From NCBI GenBank assembly GCA_002352125.1, contig DEHU01000280.1:1-11663 (forward strand): a stretch of DNA of 11,663 bases, given 5' to 3'. The stretch comes from Competibacteraceae bacterium UBA2792. GTDB lineage: Bacteria > Pseudomonadota > Gammaproteobacteria > Competibacterales > Competibacteraceae. Position 1 is the first letter of the stretch. Each line of letters starts with the position of its first letter. Below the pieces are notes generated by a model. That model ran no database searches. It saw nothing but the letters and a program-made list of their open reading frames with translations, and was not told where the DNA came from. A program made the translations under genes and the position numbers. This document shows, in pieces, positions 6,059-11,663 of the stretch.

Positions 6059-6888
6059 GTCGGCACCAACGGTGAGTTGGCCGCCGGAACGCTCCAGGCT
6101 GGCACGCCAGGTTCGTCCAGCCGGATGGCGGTCAGCCGGTTGCCCCAAACGCAACCGCTGTCGAGCGCAAAAACACCGGGCGCGCGGTAATAGCCCAGCG
6201 CCGCCCAGTGACCAAATACCAGGTTGAGGTTGGCGCTACGTCGATCCGGCACGGCAAACCACGGTAACAATTCCGGTCTCTGGCTACCTGGCGGTCCCTT
6301 TTCGGAAAAGGATAGCGTGCCGTCCGCTGCGCAGAATCGCATCCGGGTCAGCGCGTTGACGGCGAAACGCAAGCGGTCGTAACCGGCTAGATCGCTCCGC
6401 CAGCGGCGCGGTTCACCGCCGAACATCCGCCCCAAAAACGCATTGCACGAGGATCCCCGCAAAACCTCTTCCACTTCGGCGGCGCAACGTTGCGCCAACG
6501 CTAAATCCCATTGTGGCGGCAACCCGGCATGGATCATGGTGAAGCCGAGCACCGGATCGTGATGCAACAGCGGACAGCGGCGCAGCCAGTCCAGCAAATC
6601 GGCGCAATCCGGCGCGTCCAGGATCGAATGAAAGGTATCCTTGCGCTTCGGTTTCACCTGGCCGGCCGCGACCGCCAGCAAAGTCAGATCGTGGTTGCCC
6701 AATACCGCCACCGCCCGTTCGCCTAGCCCCCGCACCAACCGCAATACCTCCGCCGAATGGGATCCACGATTGACCAGATCGCCGACCAGCCACAACGCAT
6801 CGGCCGCCGGATCGAACCGCAACACGTCGAGCAACCGCCGCAGGGGATCGTAGCAACCTTGCACGTCGCCGATAGCATAAACGGCCAT
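6055..6888 (-). CDS. apaH: Bis(5'-nucleosyl)-tetraphosphatase, symmetrical (ApaH)
   Basis: This encodes 277 residues (E. coli ApaH has 280). It hydrolyses Ap4A to two ADP and, in E. coli, also removes Np4 caps from RNA 5' ends. It is a metallophosphoesterase with the expected metal motifs: AIGDVQGCYD (5-14), WLVGDLVNRG (33-42), LGNHD (63-67), MIHAG and FGHWAALGYY near the C-terminus. Gln10 takes the place of His in the generic GDxHG motif. NALTRMRFC, also found in E. coli ApaH, confirms the subfamily. The ATG at 6888 is used because the protein starts with MAVYAIGDVQG; an in-frame ATG 55 codons upstream lies inside acvB. AGGA lies about 9 nt upstream. It starts 4 nt after the acvB stop and overlaps folA by ATGA. 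The apaH-folA linkage is familiar in gammaproteobacteria. Confidence 0.95.
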   Translation of the reverse strand: MAVYAIGDVQGCYDPLRRLLDVLRFDPAADALWLVGDLVNRGSHSAEVLRLVRGLGERAVAVLGNHDLTLLAVAAGQVKPKRKDTFHSILDAPDCADLLDWLRRCPLLHHDPVLGFTMIHAGLPPQWDLALAQRCAAEVEEVLRGSSCNAFLGRMFGGEPRRWRSDLAGYDRLRFAVNALTRMRFCAADGTLSFSEKGPPGSQRPELLPWFAVPDRRSANLNLVFGHWAALGYYRAPGVFALDSGCVWGNRLTAIRLDEPGVPAWSVPAANSPLVPT

Positions 6889-6892
6889 CGGG

Positions 6893-8323
6893 TTAATTCC
6901 TGGCCGGCGGTTGCGTTGCCGCCGGCGCGGGCAAAGGAGGCAACTGGCCAAGGATGCGCTGGGCCACGCCTTGATAGTCTTCGTCGAAATGATGATCGCC
7001 CGGCATCTTTTCGGCGATTGCGCCCAAATCGGCCAGTTTCGGGCAGGCGGCATCTTCCTCTTCCTCGCCGTAAATGCATAGCCGCTTGACTCCGGTCAGT
7101 TTTTCCAGTTCCGGCCGCACCGGTTGGTCTCCTTTCGAGGGCTCGTCATCGATCCAATCGCTCAGATGAAACTCGAACGCGGCGTAATCGGACAACCCTA
7201 GAAACACCACCAGATCGAGCCGATCACGCAAATCCCGAGGCAGGCGGTTGGCGAGCGCCGGCAGCACATCCGCACCAAACGAATAACCGATCAGCACGAT
7301 CCGTTCCTTTTTCCAAACCGCCAGATAATGGCGCAGAACGCGTTCCAGATCCAAGGCAACTTCGTCTGGCTGACGGGCTTTCCAGAAATAGCTCAGCGAA
7401 TCCCAACCGACGGTCGGCAAGCCATTCTTTGCCAGCTCCGCCGTCACGGCCCGGTCCAGTAGCGCCCAGCCGCCGTCCCCGGAAAACATCACTGCGAATT
7501 GGGATCGGCCGGGACCGCCGGTAACCGGCACCTCGGTCAACGGCACACCGCCAGCGCTGGCATCGGGTTGCACTTGCCTGACGATGCTCGGATCGAGCCA
7601 TTGCATCAAGGCGGACACCTGCGGCAGCCAACTCTTGCTTCCTGCTGCGCCGGCCACCTCGGTTAGACGGGCAAGCTGGATCGACTTGACGAACTGCGCA
7701 GCGTTGACGGCATCGCAAGCGGGCCGGTTCTGGAACACGAACCAGGTCGTCGGCATACGGACGATTGGCTTTAGCAACGTCCCCTTGTTATCCGGAAGCG
7801 CGACGCTGTCCAAACTCGACGCTCCCTTGCAGAACGGCTTATGCAGCGGCAACTCCGGGCAAAAGTCCATCGCCACGCCAGCATGAAAACGGTCGGCCGG
7901 CGCTTGAGCGAGCGCGGCGTAAGTCAACGCTGCGCCGGCGCCCTGTCCCAACAAGATCGGCGGTAAATGAATCTCCAGCGGATAGCGTTGCTCCATCGAT
8001 TGGTTCAATCGCGCCAGATCGGCCGATGGATCGGCGCAAGCGGCGTCCGACCGATCGAGCTGGGCCAGATACGCATCCAGACCGATGCCCGCGACCACAT
8101 AATCCAGCTTTGCTATTTCCTGCGCCGCCGCTGCCAGCTCGGCATTCCAGCCCCCCACACCGGACAGCAGCAACGCCACACCCTTGGGTTCGTCAGTGGC
8201 GCGATAAACGACGAACTTGCCGAAAGGAGCCTGATCGAGCGTTTCTTCGACCAGGTCCGCCCGTGCGGCGAAAGCCGCCAGCAAGGCAGCGATCAAACAG
8301 AGTCTTCGCGATAACCCGTACAT
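6893..8323 (-). CDS. acvB: AcvB/VirJ family periplasmic serine hydrolase, probable aminoacyl-phosphatidylglycerol hydrolase
   Basis: This encodes 476 residues. Residues 1-22 form a signal peptide (RR, a hydrophobic LIAALLAAFAA core, then ARA before Asp23), so the product is exported. The C-terminal half (about 270-460) is a VirJ-type alpha/beta-hydrolase: FSGDGGW (280-286), the nucleophile elbow GYSFG with Ser348, and a His444/His445 region late in the sequence. The N-terminal half (about 45-240) repeats the plan with SGVGGW (54-59), but its elbow reads GQGAG (126-130), so the nucleophile serine is missing. Family knowledge: Agrobacterium AcvB and Pseudomonas PA0919 remove the amino acid from lysyl- or alanyl-phosphatidylglycerol and are encoded beside the cognate synthase. 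Here the gene lies 20 nt after mprF, the same arrangement. AAGGA 7 nt before ATG 8323 fixes the start. The substrate (Lys or Ala) cannot be told. Confidence 0.86.
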   Translation of the reverse strand: MYGLSRRLCLIAALLAAFAARADLVEETLDQAPFGKFVVYRATDEPKGVALLLSGVGGWNAELAAAAQEIAKLDYVVAGIGLDAYLAQLDRSDAACADPSADLARLNQSMEQRYPLEIHLPPILLGQGAGAALTYAALAQAPADRFHAGVAMDFCPELPLHKPFCKGASSLDSVALPDNKGTLLKPIVRMPTTWFVFQNRPACDAVNAAQFVKSIQLARLTEVAGAAGSKSWLPQVSALMQWLDPSIVRQVQPDASAGGVPLTEVPVTGGPGRSQFAVMFSGDGGWALLDRAVTAELAKNGLPTVGWDSLSYFWKARQPDEVALDLERVLRHYLAVWKKERIVLIGYSFGADVLPALANRLPRDLRDRLDLVVFLGLSDYAAFEFHLSDWIDDEPSKGDQPVRPELEKLTGVKRLCIYGEEEEDAACPKLADLGAIAEKMPGDHHFDEDYQGVAQRILGQLPPLPAPAATQPPARN

Positions 8324-8343
8324 GAGTTGATCCTTCGTTATCG

Positions 8344-10902
8344 TTATTTGCCGATGGCCCCCCTCAAACCACCGGCGATCAGCGTCGTCAAATCCGCCAG
8401 AATCCGGGGCAAGACCATGCCGCCTGGCACAGCCATGTAGCGGGCTTCCCATCGAGGATCGAATTTATCCTTGTATTGATGCAGGCCCCGAAAATTGTAA
8501 AACGTCTCGCCGCCGCCGAACACGAGAGCACCGAACCGGTTCCACAGCGGCGCGAAACTGCGGTTCTGCAAGCCGGCCAGCGGCGCCATGCCCAGATTGA
8601 ACCACTCGTAGCCTTGCTCGCGGCCCCAGAGCATGAGCTTGATGAACAGATAATCCATCAAGCCGTTTGGGCTGTCGGGCATATAGCGCATCAAATCCAC
8701 CGACAGTTCCTGGCAACCGCCGCGCCAGAGGTTGGCGAAAGCGACCGTTTCCGAACGGCAGCGCACGATGGCGACTGGCCCGCTCCGCAAATAATCCTCG
8801 TCGAAAAACCCCAGCGAAAACCCTTTCTCGCGGCTTTTCTTGCTGTCGAGCCACGCGTCGGAAATCGTTCGCAGCCGGGGCAATAGTTCCGGCACGGCAA
8901 CGGTATCGACGATCTCGAAGCGATAATCTTCGCGCTCCAATCGATTGACATGATTGCGCATCGACTTGCGAGCCTTGCCATCCAACGAGAATTCGGTAAG
9001 TCGCACCCGCGCTTCCTCGCCGAATTTCAGCAGGGTCAGACCCAGTTCCACGTACAGACCCAGGTTGTCTGGATGAACCTGATAAAACACCGGCCAGCCG
9101 CCGTGGCGCTCGCACAGTTCGCGAAATCGCCAAGCCAGTTCGCGACGGTCTTCCTCGTGGCCAGCGACCGGATCCCCCATCGCTACCCAGGTTCGGCCCT
9201 CCACTCCATACATCAGAAACGCATCGCCACTTCCGTCGAACAGCAACGCTTTATCGCCCAGCAACGCCAGATGGGCATAGGTGCGCGGGAACGCGGCGAC
9301 GATGGTCCGGACTCGTTCGAGCTCGCTCGCGCCGGGCGGGATCGGCTCGAATGGAGCCGGCCGCAATAGCTTGGCGACGCCGAAAAACAACGCCACGCCG
9401 AACGCGCCTACCATGGCCCGCAAGAACCGCGGCGCTTCGCCCTCGCCGCCAAAGCTGAACTCCCACCACAGAGAATTCGAGTATTCGACGTGTTTGTAGG
9501 AGAAAAAGCCGAGCCAAACTGAACAAATCAGCACGACCACGATAGCGGCGACCCAACCCGGCGTGAAGCGATCCCCAAACAAGGAGGCGCGGCGATAGAA
9601 CCGGCGCCGGCATGGCAACAGCCCAGCCAACAGGATCGTCAGGATAATCGCTTCCTCGTAATCTCCGCCTTTCAGCAAAGAGGCCGCGACGCCAGCGGCC
9701 AAGAACATGACGGCCAACAGCCACGCCGCGTCCAGCCGGCGTTGCAGTCCCCGTGCCAGCAACAGCAAGCTCATCCCAACCAAGCTACTGATAAAATGGG
9801 AGATTTCGAGAACGGATAACGGGATTCTGTGATGCAACCACACTAACCGCGCCTCGACGGCCGGCGTCGAGGCCGAAAACAGCAATACCGCACCGCTAAT
9901 CAGCGCCAGCAACGCAAACACATGGGGCAACAACACCGGCGCCCACGGTCCCACCATGCGCGGCAACCAAAGAATCCGTTCTTTCTGATGCCGCAACTCG
10001 TATGCGCCGAGGGCGATAGCCGCCAGCACCAACGGTAGCAGGTAATAGATCAGCCGATAGGCCAGCAGCGCGCCGAGCAGGTCGGCGGCCGGCAGGCGAT
10101 CTTGCAGCAAAAGCAGCACCAGAGATTCGAACACGCCCAGACCGCCGGGGACATGGCTGAGCAAACCGGCGATCTGCGCTACCAGAAATACGCCCAGGAC
10201 GCGGCCGAACCCGGGTGTCCCCAATGCTGGCAACAATACGTACAGCACCACGCTGGCCATGATCCAGTCCAGCGCACCCACCGCCAGTTGCGGCAAGGCC
10301 AGGCGGGGGCGAGCCATCGGGAGTTGCCAAGGCCCTAGCTGGAGCGGCTGGCGGCGCAGCAAGCCTAGCAGTACGTAGACCGCCGGCAAAATCAGCATCG
10401 AAAATCCCAGCAACCGGCCATCCAAGGCCAAATAAGGAATCGCCTCCAGATCGAGCGGATTCAGCACCAACACCGCGCCGCCCACGGTCAAAATACCCAA
10501 CCACAGGGTCAAGGTGGTGAACAGGACGATTTTGGCGATTTCCACCGCCGTCAATCCCCAACTCGAATAGAGCCGGTAGCGCAGCGAGCTGGACGTCAGC
10601 ACGGACAGTCCGACCGAGTTGCTGAACGCGTAGCTGAGCAGGGCAGCGAAACCGACCTTGGGCCAGGGCAGCGGCCGACGGATATAGCGCAGCGCTAGCC
10701 AATCGTAGCCGGTGGTGACGAGATAGCTGAGCGCCGTGGCGAGCAACGCGGCAGCCAACTGCCAATGCGGCAATCCCTTCAAATAGGCCACTACATCCTG
10801 GTAGCGGTACTCGGTCAATGCCCGGTGCAGCACCCACAGCGCCGCAACGAACAATGTCAAACCGAGGAGCGGACCGGCGAATCGGGCAAACAATACTCTC
10901 AT
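8344..10902 (-). CDS. mprF: Phosphatidylglycerol lysyl/alanyl-transferase and flippase, MprF/LpiA family
   Basis: This encodes 852 residues, typical of MprF (about 840-870). The N-terminal 515 residues are very hydrophobic with roughly 13-14 membrane helices. They include the lysylphosphatidylglycerol-synthase membrane domain (about 10-300, with LSHVPGGLGVFES at 248-260), which flips the product outward. The C-terminal part (about 518-852) is the soluble DUF2156 transferase domain, which uses aminoacyl-tRNA to modify phosphatidylglycerol: LLFDGSGDAFLMYGVEGRTW, VAMGDPVAG, ARKSMRNHVNR, WLDSKK, GFSLGFFDEDYL, DLMRYMPDSPNGLMDYLF, FNLGMAPLAG. The result is a less negative membrane surface and tolerance to cationic peptides, acid or antibiotics. 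The ATG at 10902 overlaps the nudB stop (ATGA) and lacks a Shine-Dalgarno, implying coupling to nudB. The frame is open 102 codons further upstream, but that is nudB antiphase translation. Lys versus Ala specificity cannot be judged. Confidence 0.94.
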   Translation of the reverse strand: MRVLFARFAGPLLGLTLFVAALWVLHRALTEYRYQDVVAYLKGLPHWQLAAALLATALSYLVTTGYDWLALRYIRRPLPWPKVGFAALLSYAFSNSVGLSVLTSSSLRYRLYSSWGLTAVEIAKIVLFTTLTLWLGILTVGGAVLVLNPLDLEAIPYLALDGRLLGFSMLILPAVYVLLGLLRRQPLQLGPWQLPMARPRLALPQLAVGALDWIMASVVLYVLLPALGTPGFGRVLGVFLVAQIAGLLSHVPGGLGVFESLVLLLLQDRLPAADLLGALLAYRLIYYLLPLVLAAIALGAYELRHQKERILWLPRMVGPWAPVLLPHVFALLALISGAVLLFSASTPAVEARLVWLHHRIPLSVLEISHFISSLVGMSLLLLARGLQRRLDAAWLLAVMFLAAGVAASLLKGGDYEEAIILTILLAGLLPCRRRFYRRASLFGDRFTPGWVAAIVVVLICSVWLGFFSYKHVEYSNSLWWEFSFGGEGEAPRFLRAMVGAFGVALFFGVAKLLRPAPFEPIPPGASELERVRTIVAAFPRTYAHLALLGDKALLFDGSGDAFLMYGVEGRTWVAMGDPVAGHEEDRRELAWRFRELCERHGGWPVFYQVHPDNLGLYVELGLTLLKFGEEARVRLTEFSLDGKARKSMRNHVNRLEREDYRFEIVDTVAVPELLPRLRTISDAWLDSKKSREKGFSLGFFDEDYLRSGPVAIVRCRSETVAFANLWRGGCQELSVDLMRYMPDSPNGLMDYLFIKLMLWGREQGYEWFNLGMAPLAGLQNRSFAPLWNRFGALVFGGGETFYNFRGLHQYKDKFDPRWEARYMAVPGGMVLPRILADLTTLIAGGLRGAIGK

Positions 10903-11387
10903 GGTAATTGCAGGATGGCATCCCGGTTGGTCCAGGATGCGACGCGGACCGCAGCGGCAGACCGGGGCAGCCATTCGTACTGGCCGTGCTCGTCGGGATT
11001 CAGGACGATGGGCCGGCGCTCCGGCAGCGGAACGCGGAATACGTGCTCGACGTTCTCGGCGGCGTCCGGTGCGTAACGATGCCGCCAGGGCGGCAGGATC
11101 GGAAAACGGTTGATCTTGCCGCAGGCGATCACTTCCGCCGCATCGCTCAAGCCGGTTTCCTCGCGCAACTCCCGCCGCGCTGCGTCCAACGGGTCGGTTT
11201 CGTCCCAACGCAGACTACCGGTGACCGATTGCCAAAAACCGGGCGGCTGGCGACGACACAGCACCAGCACCTCGCCAGCGGTGGTGTAAACCACCACCAG
11301 CACCGATTCAGGGCGCTTGTAGCATGGCCGTTCCTCGCCAGCGAGCGGGCGAAGGGTCAGGGGTGAGGGCGGTTTTTTCAACCGCAT
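10899..11387 (-). CDS. nudB: Dihydroneopterin triphosphate diphosphatase (Nudix hydrolase NudB)
   Basis: This encodes 162 residues from ATG 11387 (E. coli NudB has about 150). It removes pyrophosphate from dihydroneopterin triphosphate, an early folate step. NudB-specific blocks: YKRPESVLVVVY (about 23-34), GFWQSVTGSL (50-59), WRHRYAPDA, PERRPIVL, SWTNRDAI. The catalytic core RELREE (72-77) is intact, but the Nudix box has eight residues instead of seven between Glu63 and the RE pair. Residues 4-22 come from a repeat-like sequence and have no NudB counterpart, because E. coli NudB starts just before YKRP. The GAAGG at 11391-11395 is only 3 nt from ATG 11387 but 9 nt from an in-frame TTG at 11381, which could be the true start. 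aspS ends 6 nt upstream, the classical gammaproteobacterial neighbour. The stop overlaps mprF. Confidence 0.9.
   Translation of the reverse strand: MRLKKPPSPLTLRPLAGEERPCYKRPESVLVVVYTTAGEVLVLCRRQPPGFWQSVTGSLRWDETDPLDAARRELREETGLSDAAEVIACGKINRFPILPPWRHRYAPDAAENVEHVFRVPLPERRPIVLNPDEHGQYEWLPRSAAAVRVASWTNRDAILQLP
11326..11372 (-). repeat. Interspersed-repeat-like element at the nudB 5' end
   Basis: Read on the minus strand this starts CCGCCCTCACCCCTGACCC, continues through a CTCGC-TG-GCGAG dyad (11334-11345) and ends GAACGGCC. In another frame it translates as LTPDPSPARWRG, the well-known signature of short dispersed palindromic repeats found between genes in many proteobacteria. No second copy was noticed in this window, so repeat status rests on resemblance. 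It overlaps nudB codons 5-21. Confidence 0.5.
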
Positions 11388-11393
11388 CGACCT

Positions 11394-11663
11394 TCAGGGG
11401 GTTCGGCGCAGGCGAATGTTGAGATCGCGCAATTGCGCCTCGGCGACGGGAGCCGGCGCCTGAGTCAACAAACAAGCGGCAGTTTGGGTCTTGGGGAAGG
11501 CCATCACCTCGCGGATCGACTTGGCGCCCGTCATCAGCATGACCAACCGATCCAGCCCAAATGCCAGGCCACCGTGCGGCGGGCAACCGAACTTCAGTGC
11601 GTCCAGCAAGAAACCAAACTTGGCGCGAGCTTCCTCGGGGTCGATGCCGAGCAGCTCGAACAC
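11394..11663 (-). CDS. aspS: Aspartyl-tRNA synthetase, C-terminal end (5' part outside window)
   Basis: The last 89 codons of aspS are present; the frame is open to the window edge at 11663, so about 500 further residues lie outside. The product charges tRNA-Asp (or tRNA-Asp and tRNA-Asn) in the cytosol. The class II motif 3 region is plain: [17 protein letters not shown], then [19 protein letters not shown] and [19 protein letters not shown], followed by the usual [10 protein letters not shown] tail. The conserved Arg of GLDRL contacts ATP in this enzyme class. The first visible codon is GTG (Val) and is internal, not a start. It heads the visible minus-strand run; nudB begins 6 nt after its TGA. 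Discriminating versus non-discriminating type cannot be judged from this fragment. Confidence 0.96.
   Translation of the reverse strand: MFELLGIDPEEARAKFGFLLDALKFGCPPHGGLAFGLDRLVMLMTGAKSIREVMAFPKTQTAACLLTQAPAPVAEAQLRDLNIRLRRTP

Noticed and set aside
6889..7053. 55-codon upstream extension of apaH
   Set aside because: It lies within acvB and would place foreign sequence before the MAVYAIGDVQG start typical of ApaH.
8324..8452. 43-codon upstream extension of acvB
   Set aside because: It lies within the mprF 3' end. The signal peptide and the AAGGA site both support ATG 8323.
9896..10921. 341-codon minus-strand frame within the mprF membrane region
   Set aside because: It lies in another frame of mprF, whose own frame has clear membrane helices and family motifs; the translation is Arg/Ala/Gly-rich and unlike a protein.
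10903..11208. 102-codon upstream extension of mprF
   Set aside because: It overlaps nudB out of phase and is Arg-rich. The ATGA overlap at 10899-10902 and the hydrophobic first helix support the start at 10902.
1..11663. Mobile element, CRISPR array, tRNA or rRNA
   Set aside because: No transposase or integrase, no regularly spaced repeats and no tRNA or rRNA-like sequence were noticed on either strand.

Overview
The window reads as a chromosomal piece from a GC-rich gammaproteobacterium. The evidence is gene content and order: aspS followed directly by nudB, an apaH-folA pair, and an Ada protein of the enterobacterial layout. The genus cannot be fixed from the sequence; a freshwater or wastewater lineage is only a guess. 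The window holds two gene blocks that converge on each other, with almost no non-coding DNA.

Block 1, plus strand, 1-3432, is a tellurite/stress (ter) cluster in the classical order terA (5' end outside the window), terB, terC, terD, terE. TerA, TerD and TerE share the TerD-type Ca2+-binding fold, TerB is a small acidic helical protein, and TerC is a multi-pass membrane protein. The set is thought to form a membrane-associated stress complex whose biochemistry is still poorly defined. A long hairpin separates terC from terD. terD has the best Shine-Dalgarno in the block, so terDE may be expressed differently from terABC. A second inverted repeat covers the terE ribosome binding site.

Spacer 3433-3553 is a 121-bp convergent intergenic region with three inverted repeats and no obvious gene.

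Block 2, minus strand, 11663 down to 3554, is a run of eight co-directional genes: aspS (C-terminal end only), nudB, mprF/lpiA, acvB, apaH, folA, ada, and a crotonase-family gene. From aspS to folA the junctions are 20 nt or less, and two of them (nudB/mprF and apaH/folA) are ATGA stop-start overlaps. That part is almost certainly one operon. NudB and FolA are both folate enzymes. Between them lie an aminoacyl-phosphatidylglycerol synthase/flippase (MprF), a periplasmic hydrolase of the kind known to reverse that modification (AcvB/VirJ family), and the Ap4A hydrolase ApaH. An 84-nt gap precedes ada and contains a close match to an Ada-binding site (AAT-N6-GCAA), so ada, and perhaps the crotonase gene, likely has its own methylation-responsive promoter.

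I did not find a clearly new multi-gene system. The best leads are the mprF-acvB make-and-remove pair embedded among folate/Ap4A genes, the degenerate internal duplication in AcvB, the nudB start lying next to a repeat-like element that now encodes its N-terminus, the long terC-terD hairpin, and the Ada box. No tRNA, rRNA, CRISPR, transposase or attachment site was seen.
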